A stretch of DNA of 64,000 nt from Pseudobacter sp. (GTDB lineage: Bacteria > Bacteroidota > Bacteroidia > Chitinophagales > Chitinophagaceae). A model generated the notes under the pieces. That model was not told where the DNA came from, searched no databases, and saw only the letters and a list, made by a program, of their open reading frames with translations. This document shows, one piece after another, positions 45,116 to 53,021 of the stretch; position 1 is the stretch's first letter, and the number at the start of each line of letters is the position of its first letter. The DNA lies in contig JAFIGX010000015.1 in assembly GCA_017849455.1 (NCBI GenBank), forward strand, positions 62,001 through 126,000, read 5' to 3'. The translations under genes were made by a program, and so were the position numbers.

Positions 45116-46867
45116 ATGAGCACAACTACAACAGCACCGAAAAAGGTTGTCGAAGAGAAAGCAACTACCAAACCTACCACTTCCATCAGCGGATCGGTGG
45201 CGGTGCTGGAGGCGTTCCTGGCCGAAGGCGTAGATACCATCTTCGGTTACCCGGGGGGCGCCATCATGCCCATTTATGATGCCCTGTATGATTACCAGGA
45301 CAAACTGAAACATATCCTCGTGCGTCATGAGCAGGGCGGCATTCATGCCGCCCAGGGATATGCGAGAACATCGGGAAGAGTGGGTGTGGTATTCGCTACC
45401 AGTGGGCCTGGCGCTACGAACCTGGTCACCGGTCTGGCAGATGCCATGATCGACAGCACGCCCGTTGTCGCCATCACCGGCCAGGTATTCGCTCACCTGC
45501 TGGGGACCGATGCCTTCCAGGAAACGGACGTGATCAACATCACCACGCCTGTCACCAAATGGAATTACCAGGTAACGGATGCCACGGAGATCCCTGCCGT
45601 TCTGGCCAAAGCATTCTACATCGCCAAAAGCGGCAGGCCCGGCCCTGTATTGATCGATATCACCAAGAATGCGCAACTGCAAAAATTCGATTATGCAGGA
45701 TATGAAAAATGCGACCATGTCCGCAGCTATCGCGCAAAACCCAATGTACGTAAAGAATACATCGAAGAGGCCGCCCAACTGATCAACAGTGCTGAAAAAC
45801 CTTTCGTGCTCTTCGGACAGGGTGTGATCCTCGGAAAAGCAGAAAACGAATTCAGGAAATTCATCGAGAAAAGCGGTATCCCCGCAGCCGCTACCATCCT
45901 CGGTTTGAGCGCGCTCACTACCGATCATCCTTTGCATGTAGGTATGCTTGGCATGCATGGCAATTACGGGCCCAATGTGCTCACCAATGAATGCGATGTG
46001 CTCATCGCGGTAGGCATGCGGTTCGATGACCGTGTAACCGGGCGGCTCGACAAATACGCCAAGCAGGCGAAAGTGGTACATCTCGATATCGATCCCGCAG
46101 AGATCGACAAGAATGTAAAGGCAACGGTCCCGGTATGGGGCGACTGCAAGGAAACATTGCCGCTGCTCACGGAGCTGGTTGAATCGAAAGTATACCCGCA
46201 ATGGTTGCAGCGCTTCCGCGATCACCAGCAGCAGGAAGAAGAAGCCTGTATCCATGCCGAGCTCAATCCCACCACTGAACAGATGACGATGGGAGAAGTG
46301 ATCAAAACATTGAATGAACTCACCAAAGGAGATGCCGTGATCGTAACGGACGTAGGCCAGCACCAGATGGTAGCCTGCCGTTATGCAAAATTCACACAAT
46401 CGAAAAGCAATGTCACTTCCGGTGGACTGGGCACTATGGGTTTCGCGCTGCCGGCAGCCATCGGCGCCAAATTCGGCGCTCCTGAAAGAACAGTGGTAGC
46501 GATTATCGGTGATGGTGGTTTCCAGATGACCCTGCAGGAGCTGGGCACCATCATGCAATGTGGTATACAGGTAAAAATACTCATCCTCAATAATCAGTTC
46601 CTGGGCATGGTTCGCCAGTGGCAGCAACTGTTCCACGACAGGCGCTATTCGTTCGTGGATATCACCAGTCCGGATTTCGTTCAACTGGCGAAAGCCTACC
46701 ATATAGAAGGGGCCAGCATTTCAGAGAGAACTGGCCTCGAAGGGGCACTGAAGAAAATGTTGGAGCATGATGGCTCTTACCTGCTGGAAGTAATGGTAGG
46801 AAAAGAGAACAATGTATTCCCGATGGTGCCGCAAGGGTGCAGTGTAGCAGAAATCAGATTGAAATAA
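45116..46867 (+). CDS. ilvB: Acetolactate synthase large (catalytic) subunit
   Basis: 583 residues of a ThDP enzyme. 'VDTIFGYPGGAIMPIYDAL' and 'HEQGGIHAAQGYARTSGRVG' (catalytic Glu and pyrimidine domain) open it. 'TSGPGATNLVTGLADAMIDS' follows. The ThDP motif starts at 'GDGGFQMTLQELG' and ends in 'ILNNQFLGMVRQWQQLF'. The N-terminal 20 residues are Thr/Lys-rich. It condenses pyruvate with pyruvate or 2-ketobutyrate. Its regulatory partner IlvN is encoded 21 bases downstream. Confidence 0.97.
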   Translation: MSTTTTAPKKVVEEKATTKPTTSISGSVAVLEAFLAEGVDTIFGYPGGAIMPIYDALYDYQDKLKHILVRHEQGGIHAAQGYARTSGRVGVVFATSGPGATNLVTGLADAMIDSTPVVAITGQVFAHLLGTDAFQETDVINITTPVTKWNYQVTDATEIPAVLAKAFYIAKSGRPGPVLIDITKNAQLQKFDYAGYEKCDHVRSYRAKPNVRKEYIEEAAQLINSAEKPFVLFGQGVILGKAENEFRKFIEKSGIPAAATILGLSALTTDHPLHVGMLGMHGNYGPNVLTNECDVLIAVGMRFDDRVTGRLDKYAKQAKVVHLDIDPAEIDKNVKATVPVWGDCKETLPLLTELVESKVYPQWLQRFRDHQQQEEEACIHAELNPTTEQMTMGEVIKTLNELTKGDAVIVTDVGQHQMVACRYAKFTQSKSNVTSGGLGTMGFALPAAIGAKFGAPERTVVAIIGDGGFQMTLQELGTIMQCGIQVKILILNNQFLGMVRQWQQLFHDRRYSFVDITSPDFVQLAKAYHIEGASISERTGLEGALKKMLEHDGSYLLEVMVGKENNVFPMVPQGCSVAEIRLK

Positions 46868-46888
46868 AATCATGTATAAAAAGAGATT

Positions 46889-47479
46889 ATGTCAAAGCAG
46901 GAATTTACGCTTACGGTCTATACCGAGAACCAGATCGGTTTGCTGAACCGTATTGCGATCATTTTTTCGCGCAGGAAGATCAATATCGAAAGCCTCAATA
47001 CTTCTTCTACGGAGGTTGAAGGCATCCATCGCTTCACCATCGTGATCCATGAAACGGAGGAAGTGGTGAAAAAACTCTCTCGCCAGATCGAAAAACAGGT
47101 GGAAGTATTGCGTGCCTATTACAACAACAACGAGGAGATCGTTTGGCAGGAAATGGCCATGTACAAAGTGCCTACCGATGAGATCGCCGAGAAAGTGAAA
47201 GTGGAAAGGCTGCTCCGCCAGTATGGAGCCCGTGCGGTAGTGATCAGGAAAGACTATACCATATTTGAAGCTACCGGTCATCGTGAGGAGACCGACAAGC
47301 TCATCAGTGTGCTGGAACCTTATGGGTTGCTGGAATTTGTGCGCAGCGGAAGGGTAGCCATTATCAAGGCCACCCGTGGCTTCCACGAAAAGTTGAAAGA
47401 GTTCGAAAAAAGGCAGCCCGGTGAAGAAGTGGTGGAGAATGAATTTTTGAACAGGAAGGATGAAGTGTTCTCTATGTAA
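46889..47479 (+). CDS. ilvN: Acetolactate synthase small (regulatory) subunit
   Basis: 196 residues. The ACT domain is 'FTLTVYTENQIGLLNRIAII' with 'RRKINIESLNTSSTEVEGIH'. A second domain ('EVLRAYYNNNEEIVWQEMAM' to 'LLEFVRSGRVAIIKATRGFH') is typical of the longer IlvH-type subunits that bind valine. It stabilises and feedback-controls IlvB. It precedes ilvC by 91 bases. Confidence 0.94.
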   Translation: MSKQEFTLTVYTENQIGLLNRIAIIFSRRKINIESLNTSSTEVEGIHRFTIVIHETEEVVKKLSRQIEKQVEVLRAYYNNNEEIVWQEMAMYKVPTDEIAEKVKVERLLRQYGARAVVIRKDYTIFEATGHREETDKLISVLEPYGLLEFVRSGRVAIIKATRGFHEKLKEFEKRQPGEEVVENEFLNRKDEVFSM

Positions 47480-47570
47480 TCACCCAAAAGAGTTAATAAC
47501 AACCAGTAATAAAAAACAATCGTAAACCAGCTAAGAGACTACTTCAATCTCTTAGCCCAAAAAAACTATC

Positions 47571-48656
47571 ATGGCAAAATTAAATTTCGGTGGTGTGGAA
47601 GAAAACGTTGTAACCCGCGAGGAGTTCCCACTGGCCAAAGCGCAGGCGGTTTTGAAAAATGAAGTAGTGGCTGTGATCGGCTACGGTGTTCAGGGGCCTG
47701 GTCAGGCATTGAACCAGAAAGACAATGGCATCAATGTGATCGTTGGTCAGCGTAAAAATTCCAAAACCTGGGATAAGGCTGTGCGTGATGGGTTCGTGCC
47801 TGGTGAAACGCTGTTCGAGATCGAAGAAGCGCTGAAACGTGGCACCATCATCTGCTACCTGCTGAGCGATGCGGCCCAGATCCAGCTCTGGCCAACTGTG
47901 CAGAAATATTTAACTCCCGGTAAAGCATTATATTTTTCTCATGGCTTCGGTATCACCTTCAACGAACAGACAGGCATTGTTCCCCCCAGGGATGTAGACG
48001 TGTTCCTGGTGGCGCCCAAAGGTTCCGGCACTTCTCTCCGCCGTATGTTCCTCCAGGGCCGTGGTTTGAACAGCAGTTATGCCATCTTCCAGGATGCTAC
48101 CGGCAAGGCTAAAGAAAGAGTGATCGCGCTCGGTATTGCCGTGGGCAGCGGTTACCTTTTCGAAACGGATTTCAAAAAAGAAGTGTACTCCGACCTTACC
48201 GGTGAAAGAGGAACACTGATGGGGGCCATCCAGGGCATTTTTGCTGCACAGTATGAAGTGCTGCGTAAGAAAGGACATTCTCCTTCTGAAGCATTCAACG
48301 AAACGGTGGAAGAGCTTACACAATCTTTGATGCCGCTGGTGGCCGAGAACGGGATGGACTGGATGTATGCCAACTGCTCCACCACTGCCCAGCGCGGCGC
48401 ATTGGACTGGTGGAAGAAATTCCGTGATGCCACATTGCCTGTCTTCAATGAACTATATGAAAGCGTAGCCGCCGGCAAGGAAAGCCAGCGCTCCATCGAT
48501 TCCAACAGCCAGCCGGATTACCGTGAGAAACTGGAAGCCGAGCTGAAAGAGCTGCGTGAAAGTGAAATGTGGCAGGCCGGTAAAACAGTGAGAAGCCTGC
48601 GCCCTGAGAACCAGGCAGCGCAGCCGGCGAAGAAGGCAGCCGCAGCAACGAATTAA
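47571..48656 (+). CDS. ilvC: Ketol-acid reductoisomerase
   Basis: 361 residues, slightly longer than a class I enzyme. The NADPH site is 'VAVIGYGVQGPGQALNQKDN', with 'VIVGQRKNSKTWDKAV' supplying basic and Ser residues for the phosphate. 'LFFSHGFGI'-like 'LYFSHGFGITFNEQTG' and 'VFLVAPKGSGTSLRRMF' follow, then the all-helical knotted domain with metal-binding 'SDLTGERGTLMGAIQG' and 'YANCSTTAQRGALDW'. An Ala/Lys-rich tail ends it. A long hairpin repeat (48661-48805) separates it from ilvA. Confidence 0.96.
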   Translation: MAKLNFGGVEENVVTREEFPLAKAQAVLKNEVVAVIGYGVQGPGQALNQKDNGINVIVGQRKNSKTWDKAVRDGFVPGETLFEIEEALKRGTIICYLLSDAAQIQLWPTVQKYLTPGKALYFSHGFGITFNEQTGIVPPRDVDVFLVAPKGSGTSLRRMFLQGRGLNSSYAIFQDATGKAKERVIALGIAVGSGYLFETDFKKEVYSDLTGERGTLMGAIQGIFAAQYEVLRKKGHSPSEAFNETVEELTQSLMPLVAENGMDWMYANCSTTAQRGALDWWKKFRDATLPVFNELYESVAAGKESQRSIDSNSQPDYREKLEAELKELRESEMWQAGKTVRSLRPENQAAQPAKKAAAATN

Positions 48657-48660
48657 ATTG

Positions 48661-48805
48661 TTTTGCCATGAAGGCACGGCGGAAATAATATTGAAAGGGT
48701 AAAAAGTTGAAATGTTGATAAGGGAAGCATGAAATTCGGCGATCACTTGTAAACCTGTCGACTTTTCAACTTATCAACCAATTTCTTCGTGCCTTCGTGG
48801 TAAAA
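48661..48805. repeat. Nested hairpin repeat (families A and D) between ilvC and ilvA
   Basis: Outer arms 48661-48678 and 48788-48805 (18 bp including two wobble pairs) carry the GAAGGCACG motif of family D. Inside lie GTTGA-type quasi-repeats (48702-48722 and 48760-48779) like family A at 14344. It lies within the ilv operon. Confidence 0.75.
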
Positions 48806-48819
48806 AATAAACTAACAAC

Positions 48820-50076
48820 ATGAGCACTTCAACCAACACATCAGCGACACTTGAATTCCACAAAGCAGCCATGCGATTGAGGAAAGTGGTGAACAGAACA
48901 CCGTTGATGTACAGTCATAACCTCTCCCGCAAATATGAATGCAATGTATACCTGAAGCGGGAAGACCTGCAGGTGGTACGTTCCTACAAGCTGCGCGGCG
49001 CTTATAATATGATGAGCAGTCTGCCTACCGAGCAGCTCCGCCAGGGCGTTGTATGCGCCAGTGCCGGCAATCATGCACAGGGATTTGCTTTCTCCTGCAA
49101 GCGCCTCGATGTAAAAGGAGTTGTGTTCATGCCCATCATCACCCCCAATCAGAAAGTGAAACAAACCAAAATGTTTGGGGAAGATAATATCGAGATCAGG
49201 CTCATTGGCGATACGTTCGATGACTGCGCCATTGCCGCTAGAAAATTCACGGAAGAAAATGGAATGACCTTCATTCCACCATTCGACGATCAGCGGATCA
49301 TCGAAGGGCAGGGAACGGTGGCGTTGGAGATCCTCGAAGATCAGTCGGACATCGATTACCTGTTCGTACCTGTTGGAGGGGGAGGGCTCAGTGCCGGGGT
49401 AGGATCATATTTCAGGACCTATTCTCCCAAAACTATCATTGTGGGGCTTGAACCGGAAGGCGCCCCATCGATGAAAAGGGCACTGGAAGCCGGTCATCCC
49501 GTTACACTGGAAAATATCGAGCGCTTCGTGGATGGCGCTTCCGTAAAAAGGGTAGGCGATATCACCTTTTCCATCTGCCGCGAAGTGCTGAATGAGATGC
49601 ATCTCGTTCCCGAAGGAAAAGTGTGCAGCACTATCCTGAAACTGTACAATGAGGAAGCCATCGTGGTAGAGCCTGCGGGCGCCTTATCGATCGCGGCGCT
49701 CGACGACTATGCCACTGCCATCAAAGGCAAAAATGTGGTCTGCATTGTAAGTGGCAGCAATAATGATATCGACCGCATGCAGGAGATCAAAGAGCGCAGT
49801 CTGCAATATGAAGGGCTGAAACATTATTTCCTGGTACGTTTTGCGCAGCGGCCCGGGGCACTCAAGGAATTCGTGAACCATGTGCTGGGGCCCAATGATG
49901 ATATTACCCGTTTTGAATTTATTCAGAAACACAACAAGGAAACAGGGCCGGCGCTGGTAGGCGTAGAGCTGAAGTGCAGGGAAGATTATGATGTGCTGAT
50001 GGGCAATATGCGGAAATACCATATCAACTATACCGAGCTGAACAAGGACGACAACCTGTTCGGTTATTTGGTATAG
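48820..50076 (+). CDS. ilvA: Threonine ammonia-lyase (threonine dehydratase, biosynthetic)
   Basis: 418 residues. The PLP lysine is in 'VVRSYKLRGAYNMMSS', with the 'CASAGNHAQGFAFSC' loop and the Gly-rich 'VPVGGGGLSAGVGSYF'. One ACT-like regulatory domain occupies about 330-418 ('YFLVRFAQRPGALKEFVNHV'), against two in the E. coli enzyme. It makes 2-ketobutyrate, the isoleucine precursor. It may be partly uncoupled from ilvC by the hairpin repeat upstream. The next feature downstream is a SAM-I riboswitch. Confidence 0.95.
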   Translation: MSTSTNTSATLEFHKAAMRLRKVVNRTPLMYSHNLSRKYECNVYLKREDLQVVRSYKLRGAYNMMSSLPTEQLRQGVVCASAGNHAQGFAFSCKRLDVKGVVFMPIITPNQKVKQTKMFGEDNIEIRLIGDTFDDCAIAARKFTEENGMTFIPPFDDQRIIEGQGTVALEILEDQSDIDYLFVPVGGGGLSAGVGSYFRTYSPKTIIVGLEPEGAPSMKRALEAGHPVTLENIERFVDGASVKRVGDITFSICREVLNEMHLVPEGKVCSTILKLYNEEAIVVEPAGALSIAALDDYATAIKGKNVVCIVSGSNNDIDRMQEIKERSLQYEGLKHYFLVRFAQRPGALKEFVNHVLGPNDDITRFEFIQKHNKETGPALVGVELKCREDYDVLMGNMRKYHINYTELNKDDNLFGYLV

Positions 50077-50165
50077 CGGAGGGTAAAGGAGCACCCCTAT
50101 GGTGTGTTCTTTTCACACAATAAAAAAAATTTCCGTTAACTATATGTTTACCAAACATTCATTTA

Positions 50166-50173
50166 TATATTTG
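50166..50173 (+). promoter_or_regulatory. -7 promoter element (TATATTTG) of the SAM riboswitch transcript
   Basis: Exact TAnnTTTG match 18 bases before the aptamer, putting the transcription start near 50178-50180. An inverted repeat ATGTTT-ACC-AAACAT (50144-50158) lies where a -33 element or regulator would be. Confidence 0.6.
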
Positions 50174-50190
50174 CCCCAGTTCTTACGGTT

Positions 50191-50329
50191 ACTTATCCAG
50201 AAAGGCTGAGGGAAACGGGCCCGATGAAGCCTTGACAACCTTCCATCGACATGGTACGCGCATCATATCACCATTGCGATGGAAAAGGTGCCAATTCCTA
50301 CCCTGGTCAGATACCGGGGAAAGATAAGT
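50191..50329 (+). ncRNA. SAM-I (S-box) riboswitch aptamer
   Basis: P1 is formed by ACTTATC (50191-50197) and GATAAGT (50323-50329). Inside are the invariant SAM-I blocks: AGAAAGGCTGAGGGA, then GGGCCCGATGAAGCC and CAACC (P2 and its kink-turn/pseudoknot side), P3 with CCATCG (50243-50248) pairing CGATGG (50277-50282), and AGGTGCCAATTCC before P4. This matches the Rfam SAM riboswitch pattern as I know it; a covariance search was not run. In Bacteroidota it normally controls methionine or SAM genes, none of which follows here. Confidence 0.93.
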
Positions 50330-50337
50330 CAGTGCAC

Positions 50338-50412
50338 AGCTTTGAAAGTTATGCTATAGGCATTCCTATACTATTAAAGCTCACCTGACTTTGTTCGGGT
50401 GAGCTTTTTTTT
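50338..50412 (+). terminator. SAM riboswitch expression platform (antiterminator/terminator)
   Basis: Terminator: AAAGCTCACC (50376-50385) pairs with 50398-50407, 12-base loop, then a T8 tract. Antiterminator: AGCTTT (50338-50343) pairs with AAAGCT (50376-50381), and AAGTCAGTG (50326-50334) pairs with CACCTGACTT (50382-50391, one bulged C). AAGT of the latter is also the 3' strand of P1, so SAM binding would block the antiterminator: an OFF switch. Confidence 0.88.
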
Positions 50413-50488
50413 CGCCCGCCAGTTCTTTAAATGCTGAATACAACTTTTGTTTAATAGTAGATTTTCTCATGTGACCGTTTGGTCTATC

Positions 50489-50522
50489 CAGGGATTGTTT
50501 TCACTTTCCCTGCTTTTTTTTT
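50489..50522 (+). terminator. Second intrinsic terminator downstream of the SAM switch
   Basis: CAGGGA (50489-50494) pairs with TCCCTG (50507-50512) over a 12-base loop, followed by a T9 tract. It lies 87 bases before the RteC-like gene, so full-length transcripts must pass two terminators unless a separate promoter exists between 50522 and 50609. Confidence 0.7.
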
Positions 50523-50608
50523 CGACCGACTGAAAGCATTTGGTGACAGAGGGATGGCAGCGGCTCTGATAGCAACTCTCCGCCCTGCATTTAACAATTC
50601 CCTGAACT

Positions 50609-51169
50609 ATGAAAGAACAGTCCCAATTGTTGTATCAACAGATGATGGCCGGGATCGACCAGTGTAGCCTTCTGTTTACTACCGAGAAGGAGCAGATCGA
50701 ATGTTGCTTCCAGGCATGCGAGAAAACATGGAATGAACAACAGAAATTCTTGCAGCATTATCATTTCAGCAACGACAAGGAGGAGATCTGGTTCTTCAAA
50801 ACAGTGAAACCCGCTCTTACCGGTATGCTGGAATACTATGCCCTTGTTTACAAAGCCAATCTTTTTGTCCCCGAAGAAGATCCCGGCGAAATCATCAATT
50901 TCTGGCAGAAAGAATTACGCTATACCCGGAAATTCTTCCGGGAACATGAAACCTTCTATAATTATTTCAAATCCGGCAGCACCGAAATGGATGAACTGTA
51001 TTTCGTGCGTGCCAATAATGATCCTACTTTCGTGCCCCCGCAACGGACCTATAATCTCGATCCCCAGTCTTCCACCACCTACGATCACCTGCTGGCCGGC
51101 ATCCTGGCACGGGAGAAATATGAACACTACGTTGAGGGCAGGATCTCCGCCTTGGAGATAGACGCATGA
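50609..51169 (+). CDS. RteC-like protein, C-terminally short
   Basis: 186 residues. 'KEEIWFFKTVKPALTGMLEY', 'WQKELRYTRKFFREHETFYN' and 'YFKSGSTEMDELYFVR' match the N-terminal half of RteC, the regulator of excision in Bacteroides conjugative transposons (related proteins also occur outside such elements). The family's C-terminal winged-helix part, as I know it, is absent: the protein stops after 'YEHYVEGRISALEIDA', and the hairpin repeat at 51182-51298 begins 12 bases later. No other mobilisation gene is in the window. It is the first gene behind the SAM-I riboswitch. Truncated relic or stand-alone domain: not decidable here. Confidence 0.75.
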   Translation: MKEQSQLLYQQMMAGIDQCSLLFTTEKEQIECCFQACEKTWNEQQKFLQHYHFSNDKEEIWFFKTVKPALTGMLEYYALVYKANLFVPEEDPGEIINFWQKELRYTRKFFREHETFYNYFKSGSTEMDELYFVRANNDPTFVPPQRTYNLDPQSSTTYDHLLAGILAREKYEHYVEGRISALEIDA

Positions 51170-51181
51170 TTTTCGAGTTGG

Positions 51182-51298
51182 CAGTTTGCAGTGGGCAATT
51201 TGCAGTTCGGGGCAGTCTTTACAAAGCTAATTGAACCCAAGCAAGCTGATAGAAAGGCAAAGGAATGGTACCAACTGCAAATTGCCCACTGCAAACTG
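51182..51298. repeat. Hairpin repeat, family C (perfect 26-base arms)
   Basis: Arms 51182-51207 and 51273-51298 are perfect complements (CAGTTTGCAGTGGGCAATTT plus six more bases), with a 65-base spacer. Built on GCAGTTTGCAGTGGGCAA quasi-repeats. It lies directly behind the short RteC gene and before the ECF sigma gene at 51436. Confidence 0.85.
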
Positions 51299-51435
51299 TC
51301 ATACAGTCCTTTATTTGCCAGGTCTTTACAACATTCCAGGATCCCATGGGGGTAAAACCATTTCCGGTTGTCATATATAATAAAGGACAATTGGCGGAAG
51401 CAGCTATATTTGACGGCAGATATCAAACCCTTCGA

Positions 51436-51996
51436 ATGGCAGTTACTGATGCGGGAAGTATTCAACTGCTGGAAACAGCATTTGAAAAGGTTTTTAAAAG
51501 TCATTTTAAGAATCTGCACGCCTATGCCTGTACCATCGTCAAAGATGATATGACAGCAGAGGAAATGGTGCAGAACGTTTTCTACAAGATCTGGGAGAGA
51601 AAAGGCCAGCTCCATATTCAAACTTCCGTCACTGCCTACCTGTACAGGGCAGTATACCACGAAAGCCTCAATCACCTGAAACATCAGAAAGTGAAACAGG
51701 CCTATCAGTCCTATGCTGCCTGGCAAATGAAAAATGAATCGGATAACGCATCTAAAAAAGTTTTACTGGGAGACCTCGAACAGCAATTGCAAACGGCATT
51801 GAGTGAATTGCCGGAGCAATGCCGCACCATTTTCCAGATGAGCCGTTTCGAAGAGCTGAAATACCAGGAGATCGCCGACCGGCTCGAACTTTCCATCAAG
51901 ACCGTAGAAAACCAGATGGGAAAAGCGCTGAAATTGTTGCGGCAGAAACTGATCGATTTTCTTCCACTTATCATCTTAATTCTACCCAACCTCTAA
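51436..51996 (+). CDS. ECF-type RNA polymerase sigma factor
   Basis: 186 residues from the ATG at 51436; longer frames to 51346 or 51265 run back into the promoter and the family C hairpin. Region 2: 'FEKVFKSHFKNLHAYACTIV', 'MTAEEMVQNVFYKIWERKGQ' and 'AYLYRAVYHESLNHLKHQKV'. Region 4: 'LPEQCRTIFQMSRFEELKYQ' and 'IADRLELSIKTVENQMGKAL'. It partners the FecR protein 32 bases downstream. Confidence 0.94.
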   Translation: MAVTDAGSIQLLETAFEKVFKSHFKNLHAYACTIVKDDMTAEEMVQNVFYKIWERKGQLHIQTSVTAYLYRAVYHESLNHLKHQKVKQAYQSYAAWQMKNESDNASKKVLLGDLEQQLQTALSELPEQCRTIFQMSRFEELKYQEIADRLELSIKTVENQMGKALKLLRQKLIDFLPLIILILPNL

Positions 51997-52028
51997 AACC
52001 AATCGGATTGAATGCCTATTTACACGAT

Positions 52029-53003
52029 ATGAACGATGACCTGCTGGTGAAATACCTGCTGGGTGAGGCATCTGCCAGTGAGCGGAGGGAAGTGGAGAAC
52101 TGGGTGGCCGCCGATCCGGGCAATCAGCGCTATTTCGATCATTTCAAGCTGATCTGGGAGAAGAGCAAAAAACTGGCCGCTACCAGTACGGTCGATGAAG
52201 AACAGGCCTGGAGGCGATTTCAGCAAATCACCGGTCAATTGCCCTCCGAACAGCCGGCTCTCAGGTCGATCAACAGGAGAATGAGATCGCTGCGCGTTGC
52301 TGCGGTGCTGGTACTTACAGCCGGCATCCTCGGACTGGGATACCTGCTCTGGAAGCAGAACACCATTCCCCGCGAGATCGTGATCTCCACAGGTCCTCAG
52401 CCACAGTCGGACACACTGCCCGACGGCTCCATCGTTGTTCTCAATAAAAAATCTTCCATCACCTATCCAACTGCTTTCAAGGGTGGTAACAGGCCCGTAC
52501 AATTAAAGGGCGAAGCATTTTTCCGCATCACGCCCGATAAAGACAAGCCTTTCGTGGTGCAGATCAATGATGTGACCGTTACCGTGCTCGGAACTTCCTT
52601 CAACGTTAAAAGCATCAATGGCAAAACCGAAGTGATCGTCGAGACCGGGCTGGTGAAAGTGAGCCGTGCACAGCAATCCATTCAGCTCAAACCGAAAGAA
52701 AAGCTGCTGGTATCTCCGCAGGATCCCCTCCTCAACAAGGAAAATGTAACCGACCAGCTCTACAAGTATTACCGCACCCGCGAATTTGTTTGCGATAACA
52801 CCCCTTTGTGGAAACTGGTCGATGTGCTGAATGAAGCGTATGATACCCATATCGTGATCGAAAGAAAAGAACTGAAAAGCCTGCAGATAGATATACCCCT
52901 TTACGATGAATCACTCGACAGGATACTCGAGCTGATCGTAGAAACCTTCAAAGAATACAAGATCCAGGTAGTCAAAAATGATTCAACCATCTTATTGAAA
53001 TAG
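52029..53003 (+). CDS. FecR-family anti-sigma factor
   Basis: 324 residues from the ATG at 52029; an open frame back to 51819 overlaps the sigma gene and was rejected. Sigma-binding N-terminus ('DDLLVKYLLGEASASERREV'), one membrane span ('RVAAVLVLTAGILGLGYLLW', about 95-114), FecR domain ('TLPDGSIVVLNKKSSITYPT', 'GEAFFRITPDKDKPFVVQI'), and C-terminal STN-contacting domain ('NTPLWKLVDVLNEAYDTHIV'). It links the sigma factor to the STN protein encoded 18 bases later. Confidence 0.94.
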   Translation: MNDDLLVKYLLGEASASERREVENWVAADPGNQRYFDHFKLIWEKSKKLAATSTVDEEQAWRRFQQITGQLPSEQPALRSINRRMRSLRVAAVLVLTAGILGLGYLLWKQNTIPREIVISTGPQPQSDTLPDGSIVVLNKKSSITYPTAFKGGNRPVQLKGEAFFRITPDKDKPFVVQINDVTVTVLGTSFNVKSINGKTEVIVETGLVKVSRAQQSIQLKPKEKLLVSPQDPLLNKENVTDQLYKYYRTREFVCDNTPLWKLVDVLNEAYDTHIVIERKELKSLQIDIPLYDESLDRILELIVETFKEYKIQVVKNDSTILLK

Positions 53004-53021
53004 TTTTACCTATTGATTGGC

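Noticed and set aside
45101..46702. 533-aa minus-strand open frame
   Set aside because: Antisense to ilvB; long only because the opposite strand is a well-coded gene.
50479..50667. 62-aa ORF between SAM switch and rteC-like gene
   Set aside because: It spans the second terminator and overlaps the rteC-like start out of frame; no protein-like features.
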